Of a DNA stretch of 64,000 nt, positions 8,215 to 17,124 are shown one piece after another. The notes below the pieces were generated by a model. That model was not told the origin of the DNA. It was given only the letters and a program-made list of their open reading frames with translations, and searched no databases. Each line of letters starts with the position of its first letter. Within the stretch, counting starts at the first letter, position 1. Source of the DNA: JARRPM01 sp963765545 (lineage in GTDB: Bacteria; Pseudomonadota; Gammaproteobacteria; Pseudomonadales; Halieaceae); NCBI GenBank assembly GCA_963765545.1, contig CAVXWW010000003.1, forward strand, positions 186,001 through 250,000. Direction: 5' to 3'. Both the position numbers and the translations under genes were made by a program.

Positions 8215-10215
8215 TTACTGAGCTTCCCTTCCTGCTGTCACACTGTCTTCTTTTGGCGGCTTGAGCCCACATCCGGCCACAACGGCAAACATTGCCCGGT
8301 ACTGGTTGGCCCTCTCCGAACCCAGGAAACTCAACTCAACCGACTGTTCCAGTTGGAAGCGGCGCGTGGTGCTGGTCAGGCTGGCGGTCCATTTGTCATA
8401 GCTGAATTTTTCCGGGTCCTTGCGCAAATCGACAAAGCCCTCCAGCCCGTTGTCTTCCATGCGCACGGTAAATCCGCTGCTGTTGACCTGTGAAATCCTG
8501 CCTTTGAAGGTGGCGGCCTCACCAGTGCCAGCCAGTCTCGCCAGGTACTTGCCAGCCAGCCAGCGCTCCGCCTCCTGGGTGGCGGTGCGGGTGTTCTGCA
8601 GGCGCTGTGCGAGCATCGCCAGCACCTGTGGGTCTACCCGGTCGGCAGATTGCTCGTTCAGTATCGCCTTGATCTGAAGATGCACCAGGAAATCGACGTA
8701 CTTGCGCAGCGGCGAGGTGCAGTTGGTATAGGTTTCAAGCGCCATACCCATATGAGGGCCGGGTTCGGTGCTCAATTCAGCGCGGGTCAGGAGGCGGTTG
8801 ATCATGCTGCGCAGGGGCAGTGCATGTTCCTTGTCAGACAGGCAGCGCATAATGTTTCGGTAGCCGGATACCTCGGTGGGGTCTGCGTCCGCCACAGCGG
8901 GTGCATGCATGCTCAGGAACTTGCTGGCCTCGTCCAGTCTGGCGGGGCGGATACCGGGGTGTCTGACGAACGGGCCATTGGCGCCGGCCTGGCGCAGGAA
9001 ATTGGCGGCACAGCGATTCGCCGCGATCATGCACTCCTCGACCAGTTTCTGGGACAGCAGCTTTTCAAAGGGCTCAATGGCTTCAATCTGTTTGTTGTCA
9101 TTGAGGATCCAGCGATAATCCTGCCGGTCTTCCATTACCAGACCATGCTCTTCCCGGTTGGCTCGCAAGGCTCTGAACACCTGGTAAAGTGCTTCCAGCG
9201 GGGTTGCGTGGCTCATGAGGTCGTCGCCCTGGCCGGCAAGGTAGCGGTCTACACCGTAATAGGAAAGCTTGCCCCGGGAGCGAACGGTGGCCTCAATAAA
9301 TTCGAATTCCCCCACTTCGCCAGCATCGCTGATAGCGATTTTACATGCCAGGGCGGGGCGGTCGTGGCCTTCGGACAGGGCGCAGGTGTCCTGGGACAAC
9401 TGTTCGGGCAACATGGGCAGCACGTCGCCATGGAAGTAGACCGATGTGCCCCGGCCGGCAATATCGCGATGCAGTTCGCTGTCGGCATCGATATAGGCGG
9501 TGGGGTCAGCGATGGCAACGAACAGGGTCCAGCCATCGCTGCTGATTTCGGCGTACAGCGCGTCGTCGATGTCCTGTGTCTTGACCGTGTCTATGGAGAT
9601 AAATTCAAGATCGGTCAGGTCGCGCCGCTTGCCGGTTTCAAGGGGCTTGCATTGGCCCACCAGGCGCTCAACCTCTTGCTTGCTCGCGTTACTCCAGTCA
9701 GTGGCCAGGTGGTACTTGGCCATGCTGTAGAGGTTTTCTATGCCAGGTGTATTCTCGTCACCGATGATGGTGAGCACCTTGGCCTGCGGTTTCCCATCCC
9801 TGATGGGGTGGCGCAGTATCGCACAGCGCACGAAATCGCCCTCCTTCACGCCATTGCGGGCGTGGGGGGGTATAAACAGCCAGCGGCTCAGCTGTTGCAG
9901 GTCGGGTTCTACAAATACGGCTTTACCCTTGCGCACGCAGCGCCCGGTGAAATCGGCCAGTGGACTATCGAGCAGTTTTTCGATGTCCGCGATGGTCTTG
10001 TTGTCCTTGGTGGGCCGGATACAGACCATCACCCGGTCATCGGGAAATACCTTCAGCATTTCGTCCGGTGGAATGAAAATTTCCCGGCCGTCATCGAGCA
10101 CCGCAAAACCATACCGGTTCTGGGTACCTTTGATAACGGCCTCGGCGCGCTCCTTCTCGGCCTCCATCTTGGATTTGAGGCCTTTCAGTTGCGACAGGGA
10201 GTCCTGATTGAGCAT
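8215..10215 (-). CDS. rnb: Exoribonuclease II / RNase R family
   Basis: 666 aa. A processive 3'-5' exoribonuclease. The layout is an N-terminal cold-shock/OB region (about 25-150), a central RNB catalytic domain with ISIDTVKTQDIDDALYA carrying the metal-binding aspartates, and a C-terminal S1 domain (about 570-640, FKGRISQVNSSGFTVRME). Length matches RNase II (about 644) better than RNase R (about 813), and the basic C-terminal tail of RNase R is missing. The start is uncertain: the ATG at 10215 has no good ribosome site, and a Met 16 codons downstream (MEAEKERAEAV) is an alternative. Confidence 0.88.
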   Translation of the reverse strand: MLNQDSLSQLKGLKSKMEAEKERAEAVIKGTQNRYGFAVLDDGREIFIPPDEMLKVFPDDRVMVCIRPTKDNKTIADIEKLLDSPLADFTGRCVRKGKAVFVEPDLQQLSRWLFIPPHARNGVKEGDFVRCAILRHPIRDGKPQAKVLTIIGDENTPGIENLYSMAKYHLATDWSNASKQEVERLVGQCKPLETGKRRDLTDLEFISIDTVKTQDIDDALYAEISSDGWTLFVAIADPTAYIDADSELHRDIAGRGTSVYFHGDVLPMLPEQLSQDTCALSEGHDRPALACKIAISDAGEVGEFEFIEATVRSRGKLSYYGVDRYLAGQGDDLMSHATPLEALYQVFRALRANREEHGLVMEDRQDYRWILNDNKQIEAIEPFEKLLSQKLVEECMIAANRCAANFLRQAGANGPFVRHPGIRPARLDEASKFLSMHAPAVADADPTEVSGYRNIMRCLSDKEHALPLRSMINRLLTRAELSTEPGPHMGMALETYTNCTSPLRKYVDFLVHLQIKAILNEQSADRVDPQVLAMLAQRLQNTRTATQEAERWLAGKYLARLAGTGEAATFKGRISQVNSSGFTVRMEDNGLEGFVDLRKDPEKFSYDKWTASLTSTTRRFQLEQSVELSFLGSERANQYRAMFAVVAGCGLKPPKEDSVTAGREAQ

Positions 10216-10650
10216 GCAGGGAGCTACTTATGAATTCTTGAATACAGGCGGGCTATGCTAGCCCAAATCACCCGCCGTGTCAGTGAGAACTGTCCCCCCG
10301 GGCTGATTAGTGCCTAAATTCAATATTGCCATTGACACGTCGGTGAGCGGGGTTTGATAATCAGTGGCAAGCGGTAGAAACCAGCCCCGCCGGGAAACGC
10401 CCTTGATAGATTTCCTGACGCAGGCAGGACAGCCCATCGTCTTTTGCCATGTGTCATCCAATAAGCGCTATAGCGCTGCCATTGAGCCGAACGGGCTCAA
10501 GCATCATACGCCCCGGGCATTGCGCTCCAGACCGACCCCCAGATTTCCTGCAACACCCTTCCATCCACCTCAACCCCGGCCCCTGCTGTCGGTGATTAAT
10601 CCAAACCCCACCAGACCATTACCCAGTGACACAACAATGAGGAATCCTCT
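10216..10650. other. 435-bp intergenic region with hairpins
   Basis: No coding sequence is convincing here. Visible elements are GGGCTATGCTAGCCC (10250-10264, 6-bp stem); a good sigma70-like promoter at 10332-10360; a perfect palindrome AGCGCTATAGCGCT (10464-10477); and a 7-bp perfect hairpin with arms TTGAGCC and GGCTCAA (10482-10500). The last two would lie in the 5' leader of the downstream PhoH gene if the promoter is used. Confidence 0.5.
10332..10360 (+). promoter_or_regulatory. Putative sigma70 promoter upstream of the PhoH-family gene
   Basis: TTGACA (10332-10337), a 17-bp spacer and TGATAA (10355-10360): a perfect -35 box and near-consensus -10 box. Transcription would begin about 280 bases before the PhoH ATG, giving a long leader. 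Confidence 0.5.
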
Positions 10651-12090
10651 ATGGACTCAGGCTCCGCCCTGCGCGTAGAAAAAACCACCCTTAAGCCTGT
10701 CATCAAAAAGACCTATGTTCTGGACACCAATGTCCTGCTGCACGACCCCACGGCGGTTACCGCCTTCAAACAACACCACGTGGTCATTCCCATGACCGTT
10801 CTGGAGGAACTCGACCATATCAAGGATCGCCACGACAAGACGGTCAGCCGGGAGGCGCGCATCGCCATCCAGATGATCGACAAGGTGGTGGATACTGCCA
10901 CCCCACAGCAGATCCAGGAGGGCGTGGAGGTGCCCGGTACCGGTCTGGAAGGCGAGGTCATGGGCACCCTGGCGATCTATCCCGACCAGCGCCTGGCCGA
11001 TAATTCCGAAGTGCCCTATCTGGACGATACCCAGGCGCAGGCCAACGACAACCGCATTATCAATGTCGCGCTGCGCCTCCAGGAGGAGCGCCCCAATGAA
11101 TTTGTCTGCCTGGTAACCAAGGACATCAATATGCGGATCAAGGCCAAGGGTTCTGGCCTGGTTCATGTGGAGGATTATCGCCGGGACCGGGTGCTGGACG
11201 ATATCGATCTGCTGGCCCGGGGCTACGAACATATCGAAGGGGACTTCTGGGCCACTATCAGCGAGGTTGACACCTTGCGGGAGGGCGACTGCACATTGCA
11301 CCGCATACCGCGCAAGTCTCTGCCCCAGGCCTATCCCAATATGTTCCTGTACGACGATCACCAGTTTATGGCGTTCGTCAAGCGGGTGGAATCGGAGTTC
11401 GTATACCTGCGCTGCGACAGCCGGGATAACCTTATGAACCGCCGCTTCTGGGGCCTGGTCCCGCGCAATCTGGAACAGGCCATGGCGATGTCTTTGCTGG
11501 CCGATGAAAACGTCGATATGACGGTTATGACCGGCCCCGCCGGGTCTGGTAAAACTCTGCTGGCCCTCGCCTACGGGGTGCACGCAATTCTGGAACAGAA
11601 GCGCTATTCCAAGTTGATCGTGGCCCGGTCCACGCCGCCTATTGCGGAGGAGATAGGGTTTCTGCCGGGTACCGAGGAAGAGAAAATGGCGCCCTGGTTG
11701 GCGGCTTTCGACGACAACCTGGAGATTCTGCACGGTACGGACGAATCCTGTCACGGCAGCATCAGCTACGTGAAAGAGCGGGCGAACATCCAGTTCAAGT
11801 CCCTTAATTTCATGCGCGGACGCTCATTTAACAACGCCTATGTGATCATCGATGAGGCCCAGGGCCTGACCCAGTTCCAGCTCAAGTCGGTGATAAGCAG
11901 GGTGGGGGCCGATTCCAAAATCGTCGTGTTGGGTAACCTGGCCCAGATCGATAACAAGTACATTTCACCGTTGACATCAGGGCTGACCTACCTGGTGGAG
12001 AAGAGTAAGGACTATCCACACGCGGGCATCATGCACGTCAACGGTATTGTGCGTTCCAGGCTGGCGGCGTTTGCCGAGGAAAACCTATAG
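10651..12090 (+). CDS. PIN-domain plus PhoH-domain ATPase (YlaK-type)
   Basis: 479 aa. An N-terminal PIN-fold nuclease domain (about 20-165) shows the acidic set YVLDTNVLLHD (Asp25), LEELD (Glu52/53) and VTKDINMR (Asp158). A C-terminal PhoH P-loop ATPase follows, with Walker A GPAGSGKT (295-302) and Walker B YVIIDEAQG. Proteins with this fusion are thought to be RNA-processing helicase-nucleases. AGGAATCC precedes the ATG at an acceptable distance. Its stop codon overlaps the end of the convergent broken gene by a few bases. The fusion is the common form in gammaproteobacteria. Confidence 0.92.
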   Translation: MDSGSALRVEKTTLKPVIKKTYVLDTNVLLHDPTAVTAFKQHHVVIPMTVLEELDHIKDRHDKTVSREARIAIQMIDKVVDTATPQQIQEGVEVPGTGLEGEVMGTLAIYPDQRLADNSEVPYLDDTQAQANDNRIINVALRLQEERPNEFVCLVTKDINMRIKAKGSGLVHVEDYRRDRVLDDIDLLARGYEHIEGDFWATISEVDTLREGDCTLHRIPRKSLPQAYPNMFLYDDHQFMAFVKRVESEFVYLRCDSRDNLMNRRFWGLVPRNLEQAMAMSLLADENVDMTVMTGPAGSGKTLLALAYGVHAILEQKRYSKLIVARSTPPIAEEIGFLPGTEEEKMAPWLAAFDDNLEILHGTDESCHGSISYVKERANIQFKSLNFMRGRSFNNAYVIIDEAQGLTQFQLKSVISRVGADSKIVVLGNLAQIDNKYISPLTSGLTYLVEKSKDYPHAGIMHVNGIVRSRLAAFAEENL

Positions 12091-13207
12091 GGCTACGCCG
12101 GGCGGCAGGGAGTCGGCAGCCGGCTGGCTGTCACTCCCTGTTTCTTCTCCTTCAGGGCCAGGCTGTGCCGTATGTGTATTGGTGGCGCCGTTGCCTTTTT
12201 CTTTTCCGTTATCCTTTCTAGCATTGTCGCGCTGCAGGGCGATGGACAGGCGCAGATCTATACTCCAGGCAAACTGGCGTTTTTCCCCGGGATTTTTCTT
12301 GCGATAGTTGTAGGCCGGTTCCACCTCAAAGAACAGGTATTTGCGGTAAACCTGGCGCCTGAACAAAACGCCAAGGCGGTAGTTCTTAACATAATTGGGA
12401 TCGGAAAACCCGTTGATGGCACCAAAGTAGTTGATGCCTAATTGACGTCGGCCATAGGCGGTTTTATGGCGTTGGAATAGCGAGAGCCGGGTCAGCCATT
12501 CCACGCCATCGGTTTCCTGGCCATAGATACCCCTGTTTTTCCATCGCACGATGGTGTTCTCTCCCAGTGCCCGGTTCAGCTCTACCTGGCTGGTCGCGTA
12601 GAACTTCTCATCAGTCTCGTATTGCACACGCTGGGTCAGGCGGTAACTGCTGAATTCCCCAAGCGTTCCCTGGTAGCGATAGCGAACACCCGGGCGCAGG
12701 CCGTCCCAGTTCAGCCCTAGCGGTGAGATCGACCCGCGAGCGTTTGGTCTGGGATACCTCGTACAAAAAGCCTACACCGCTATCCAGATTGCGGCCATTG
12801 TTGCTACGGTCGTCGAGATTCAGGTCGTCCCCGGAATCGTCGCTGAAAACCAGATTCAGTCGCTCGGATAAACCGGGTAAGCGCAATTTGCCACGCAGCC
12901 TGACGTTGTTGTTATTGCCGTCTTCCTGGTCCCACTTGGTCGTGAAATCCAGTCGAAGTAGTGATTCGGGTAGTTCGACCTCATAGTCAGGCTCCCCGAA
13001 AAAGCTGTCCATCCACTCTGTCAGCGCCTGGGCCTGGCCTGTTGCATATTCATGACTTGAGTCCAGCCAGTGCTCGGGTTCGTTGGGGTCAGCCGGCGCG
13101 GATGCCTCCCGGCCACCGAGGCTATCCCGTGCCTTTTTATCTTCTGCAGATTGTCCCTCCGCCACAGCGGAAACCGCGAGGATAATTGCCAGAAGCCAAA
13201 TCTTCAC
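12085..13207 (-). pseudogene. Frameshifted exported protein, possibly an outer-membrane barrel
   Basis: Two minus-strand reading frames belong to one gene. The 5' part (13207 to about 12720) starts with a signal peptide MKIWLLAIILAVSAVAEGQS and runs through NNNNVRLRGKLRLPGLSERL. The 3' part (about 12720 to 12085) continues as GLNWDGLRPGVRYRYQG and QYETDEKFYATSQVELNRAL in the frame one base on. The switch falls near 12700-12730, around a GGG run on the minus strand; removing one base there restores a protein of about 370 aa. Alternating hydrophobic strands and aromatic-rich ends suggest a beta-barrel. It is either a recent frameshift or a sequencing error. No family is recognised. Confidence 0.7.
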
Positions 13208-13254
13208 AACTTTGATCTACATTCCTTGGACCGATTACCGTTACACTACGTTCT

Positions 13255-14112
13255 ATGGACAGGATTTTCATCTTTTTGCAGCACATTTTGCCCCAGCATC
13301 TGTTGTCGCGATGCACCGGGTTACTGGCGGGCCTGCATCACCCTGAGTGGTTGAAGAACTGGCTTATCCACATGTTTGTGCGCCATTTCAAGGTCGATAT
13401 GGCGGAGGCCGCCAACCCTGATCCCACCAGCTATGCCTCCTTTAACGCGTTTTTTACCCGCCCATTGCGCGAAGACGCACGTACCCTCGCGGATGCGGAT
13501 ATCATCTGCCCGGCCGATGGTGCCATCAGCCAACTGGGACCGATTGTGGGGGGCCGTATTTTTCAGGCCAAGGGCCAGTCTTTCAGCGCCTGGGAACTGC
13601 TGGGCGGTGATTCAGAGCGCTCAACAGGGTTTGCCGACGGTTCTTTCGCTACCATTTACCTCTCGCCCAGGGACTATCACCGGGTGCATATGCCCGTGGC
13701 AGGACGGTTGACCGCTACCTGTTATATCCCCGGCAAACTGTTCTCGGTTAATCAGGTAACCGCGGAAAACGTACCGCGCCTGTTTGCCAGGAACGAGCGG
13801 TTGGTTTGTTACTTTGATACTGCTGCGGGCCCCATGGCGATGATCCTGGTCGGTGCGATGGTTGTGGCGGGCATCGAGACAGTGTGGTCGGGGCAAGTGG
13901 CGCCGCCCACCTCCGACCCGGTGCACCATGACTTTGTTTCCGCGCCCCGTACCATTGAACTCGCCCAGGGCGAGGAGATGGGACGCTTCAAACTCGGTTC
14001 TACGGTGATTCTGTTGTTTCCCAAGGATGCTGCGGAGTTCGACGCTTCTTATTTGGCAGGAACGGCGACCCGGCTTGGGGAGTCGCTGGGCAACTTTCCC
14101 GGAACTGCCTGA
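13255..14112 (+). CDS. psd: Phosphatidylserine decarboxylase proenzyme
   Basis: 285 aa. It makes phosphatidylethanolamine, the last step of PE synthesis, at the inner membrane. The self-cleavage motif LGST is at 247-250, where Ser249 becomes the pyruvoyl group. Other family markers are FNAFFTRPLR, CPADGAISQLG and SPRDYHRVHMPVAGRL. The length fits the bacterial proenzyme (E. coli 322, many gammaproteobacteria about 285). It is divergent from the broken exported-protein gene, with about 47 bp between, and converges with rsgA. Confidence 0.96.
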   Translation: MDRIFIFLQHILPQHLLSRCTGLLAGLHHPEWLKNWLIHMFVRHFKVDMAEAANPDPTSYASFNAFFTRPLREDARTLADADIICPADGAISQLGPIVGGRIFQAKGQSFSAWELLGGDSERSTGFADGSFATIYLSPRDYHRVHMPVAGRLTATCYIPGKLFSVNQVTAENVPRLFARNERLVCYFDTAAGPMAMILVGAMVVAGIETVWSGQVAPPTSDPVHHDFVSAPRTIELAQGEEMGRFKLGSTVILLFPKDAAEFDASYLAGTATRLGESLGNFPGTA

Positions 14113-14218
14113 CCTGGTGTGGTGCCATATGCGAGGTTTTTTTGCTTGATGCAAGGGCGCTGTTGGTCCGCCCCTGCGAATCAGTTGGGCCATGCCAGGC
14201 TGAGGCAACCGATCCTGA

Positions 14219-15232
14219 TTAGTTTTCCTCCAGGCTCGCCACAATGCGCCGATAGCTATCCATCCGCCTCCCGCTGATTTCCCCGTCTTCCAGCGCTGCC
14301 AGAATCGCACAGCCGGGCTCGTGCACATGCTGGCAATCGCGGAATTTGCAGGTGCCCAGAAGCGGCCGAAACTCGCGAAAGCCCTCTTCGACCTGCGCCT
14401 TGCTCATATGCCAGAGGCCAAACTCACGGATGCCGGGAGAGTCTATCAGGCTGCCACCCGAGGGCAGGTGGAACAACTGGGCGGTAGTGGTGGTGTGTAC
14501 GCCCTTGCTGGTACTTTCGGATAATTCGCCCACACGCAGATCCGCATCCGGCAGCAGGGCATTCACCAAAGAGGATTTACCCACGCCGGACTGGCCGACA
14601 AAAACGCTGGTGCGCTCACGCAGCGCAGCGTGCAGCTCTCCCATTCCGCCGCTTTTACTGGAGGTATGAAGTATGCGGTAGTCCAGGGTGGGGTAGATTG
14701 CCAGCAGATCATCGAGCTGCTCCCGCAAAGCGATGTCGTTTTCCAGCAGATCGGTCTTGTTGAGGAGAATAACCGGCTCGATATTGACCGTTTCCGCAGC
14801 GACGAGATAGCGGTCGATCAGCATGGCGTGGGGTTCGGGCAGGGGAGCGATGACGACCACTATCTGGTCGATATTGGCCGCCACGGGTTTGAGTTGGCCG
14901 TAGGGGTCAGGCCGCGAAAGTACGCTGTGCCTATCCAGTTGCGCCACGATCACCCCGGTGGGGTCGCCTTCACACCACACCACCTGGTCACCTGTTACCA
15001 GGCTCTCAAGGTTGGCGCGAAGGTGGCAGCGAATGCGCTGACCCGGGGCAGACTCAACCTCCACCTGGGTGCCAAAATGGGCGGTGACCAGGCCGTGCTG
15101 CTCGGGGCCGAGCTCGCCATTGGCCAGCGACTGCTCGGCCTCGGCACCCCGCTTTTCGGCCCGTTTGGCCCGCTCTTCCTGTATTTTCTCGATGCGCCAG
15201 GCCTGCTGGCGGCTGAGCTTGCGTTTGGACAT
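14219..15232 (-). CDS. rsgA: Ribosome small-subunit biogenesis GTPase RsgA
   Basis: 337 aa. A circularly permuted GTPase that checks late 30S assembly. In order it has a basic N-terminus (KRKLSRQQAWRIEKIQEERAKR), an OB-fold (about 50-110), the permuted G domain with G4 LLNKTDLL preceding G1 GQSGVGKSSL and the G3-like DSPGIREF, and a C-terminal zinc site with Cys/His ligands (CKFRDCQHVHEPGC). rsgA is divergent from orn, a conserved pairing, and psd lies close by as in E. coli. Confidence 0.96.
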   Translation of the reverse strand: MSKRKLSRQQAWRIEKIQEERAKRAEKRGAEAEQSLANGELGPEQHGLVTAHFGTQVEVESAPGQRIRCHLRANLESLVTGDQVVWCEGDPTGVIVAQLDRHSVLSRPDPYGQLKPVAANIDQIVVVIAPLPEPHAMLIDRYLVAAETVNIEPVILLNKTDLLENDIALREQLDDLLAIYPTLDYRILHTSSKSGGMGELHAALRERTSVFVGQSGVGKSSLVNALLPDADLRVGELSESTSKGVHTTTTAQLFHLPSGGSLIDSPGIREFGLWHMSKAQVEEGFREFRPLLGTCKFRDCQHVHEPGCAILAALEDGEISGRRMDSYRRIVASLEEN

Positions 15233-15316
15233 CCCGGCATTATTGGCCTAGCGCATAGCGCTGTCGAGGCAATTTGCTACACTCATGCATTAGTGTTCAC
15301 CCCGGGATCGAGCCGT

Positions 15317-15862
15317 ATGCAGCAAGCCAGCAACCTGATTTGGGTAGATATGGAGATGACCGGGCTGGACCCGGATCATAATGTGGTGATTGAAATTGCC
15401 ACGATTATCACCGATGGCGATCTCAACACCCTGGCGGAGGGGCCTGTCATTGCAGTGCACCAGGACGACGCTACCCTGGCCGCCATGGACGAGTGGAATA
15501 CCACCCATCACACGCACTCAGGACTGGTGAGCCGGGTGCGGGCCAGTAACCATACTGAACAGAATGCAGCGGCGCTGACCCTGGCGTTTCTCGAGGAGTG
15601 GGTTCCGGCGGGGGCCTCGCCCATGTGCGGCAACAGCATATGCCAGGACAGGCGTTTTATGGCTCGCCATCTGCCTGAGCTGGAAGCGTATTTTCACTAC
15701 CGCAACCTGGATGTCAGCTCGTTCAAGATACTCATGCAGCGCTGGCGGCCTGAGCTGGAAGCCGGTATTACCAAGACCTCAACGCATCTGGCGCTGGACG
15801 ATATCCGCGAGTCGATTGAGGAGATGCGGTATTACCGCGAGCATTTTCTGAGGTTGGCCTGA
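15317..15862 (+). CDS. orn: Oligoribonuclease
   Basis: 181 aa from the ATG at 15317, the same size as E. coli Orn. This DEDDh 3'-5' exonuclease degrades di- to pentaribonucleotides, including pGpG from c-di-GMP turnover, and is often essential. Motifs are Exo I WVDMEMTGLD, Exo II GNSICQDRRF and Exo III around HLALDDIRESIEE with the catalytic His. The open frame extends far upstream antisense to rsgA, which is an artefact. It is divergent from rsgA. Confidence 0.96.
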   Translation: MQQASNLIWVDMEMTGLDPDHNVVIEIATIITDGDLNTLAEGPVIAVHQDDATLAAMDEWNTTHHTHSGLVSRVRASNHTEQNAAALTLAFLEEWVPAGASPMCGNSICQDRRFMARHLPELEAYFHYRNLDVSSFKILMQRWRPELEAGITKTSTHLALDDIRESIEEMRYYREHFLRLA

Positions 15863-15888
15863 GTCGGGGCTGCTGGAGCCGGTTTTAC

Positions 15889-16920
15889 TTACAAGCCATG
15901 CTGCTGCAGTGCCCAGGCGACGTGCTCACGTACCAGTTCCGAGGGAAATGCCAGTCGGCTCTTCAGGGCGGCTGTTACGTCTGCGCTGGTCGGGGCGTTG
16001 CCCAGCCCGATCGCCAGGTTGCGCAGCCAGCGTTCATAGCCAATCCGGCGTATGGCAGAACCCTCAGTGGCGTTCAGCCATGTCGGCTCATCCCACAGGA
16101 ACAGTTCGACCAGGTCCCTGTCCGCCAGCCCGTGCCGGGGCTGGAAATCCTGCTCGGTGGTGGCCCTGGCGAACTTGTTCCAGGGGCAGACCAGTTGGCA
16201 GTCATCGCAGCCGAATACCCGGTTCCCCATGAGTGGTCGCAGGGTGGGATCGATGCTGCCCTTGTGCTCGATAGTCAGATAGGAAATACATTTGCGCGCA
16301 TCCAGCTGGAATGGACCGGTGAAGGCATTGGTGGGGCAAATATCGAGGCAGGCGGTGCAGCTTCCGCAGTGCTTGCTTGTCTGGGGTGACTCTGCCAGCA
16401 GCGGCAGGTCGGTGTAAATTTCACCCAGGAAAAACCAGGAGCCGGCATCCTGGTTGATCAGCATGGTGTTTTTGGCAATCCAGCCCATGCCGGCGCGCTC
16501 CGCGATTGCCCTTTCCAGCACCGGTGCGCTGTCGACAAAGGCCCGGTATTGGCCCCCACCGGCATGTGCCTCGATACGCTTGGCCAATGTCGCGAGCCGT
16601 TTTCGGACCAGTTTGTGGTAATCGCGCCCCAGGGCATAGCGGGAGATATAGGCCTTGTCCGGCGATTCCAGTATTTCAAGGGGGTGGGTATTGTCCGCAA
16701 GGTAGTCCATTCGCACCGAGATTACCCTGCAGGTGCCGGGTACCAGTTCGTTCGGTCGGGCCCGTTTGGTGCCATGCCGTGCCATGTAGTCCATGCTGCC
16801 CTGGTATCCCGCATCCAGCCACTTCTGCAGGTAAGCCTCGTGCTCAGCCAGTTCGATATCCGCGATACCCAGCTGCTGGAAGCCCAGCTCCAAGGCCCAT
16901 TTGCGGATCTGCACCGCCAT
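15889..16920 (-). CDS. queG: Epoxyqueuosine reductase
   Basis: 343 aa from the ATG at 16920; an in-frame TTG at 16956 would give an N-terminus closer in length to E. coli QueG and cannot be excluded. It performs the last step of queuosine formation in tRNA, using cobalamin and two [4Fe-4S] clusters. Cluster ligands are visible in CGSCTACLDICP and GCDDCQLVCPWN. Other markers are ARHGTKRARPNEL, YALGRDYHKL, FVDSAPVLERA and the HEAT-like C-terminus EGSAIRRIGYERWLRNLA. It is divergent from nnr. Confidence 0.94.
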   Translation of the reverse strand: MAVQIRKWALELGFQQLGIADIELAEHEAYLQKWLDAGYQGSMDYMARHGTKRARPNELVPGTCRVISVRMDYLADNTHPLEILESPDKAYISRYALGRDYHKLVRKRLATLAKRIEAHAGGGQYRAFVDSAPVLERAIAERAGMGWIAKNTMLINQDAGSWFFLGEIYTDLPLLAESPQTSKHCGSCTACLDICPTNAFTGPFQLDARKCISYLTIEHKGSIDPTLRPLMGNRVFGCDDCQLVCPWNKFARATTEQDFQPRHGLADRDLVELFLWDEPTWLNATEGSAIRRIGYERWLRNLAIGLGNAPTSADVTAALKSRLAFPSELVREHVAWALQQHGL

Positions 16921-17124
16921 GGCGCTCTGCTCTTTTGCTGTAAGTTGTGGGGACAATAGGGCGCCGTTTTCGGGGGACTTGGGTGTACAATTCTGCCAGA
17001 ACCTGGCGCAGAACGATGTCCTTTGTATGGATTCTTTTCCAGTTGGCACTGGCTTGCCGTAGATGCGGGCCGAGGCAAAGGCGGCAAAGCAGGGGAATTT
17101 GAAGAACACTCAGTGGAGAGAGAC

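Noticed and set aside
8650..10233. A 527-codon + strand open frame
   Set aside because: Antisense shadow of the RNase II gene; composition and lack of family motifs show it is not coding.
14630..15316. Long open frame running into orn
   Set aside because: It is antisense to rsgA; the conserved oligoribonuclease begins at 15317.
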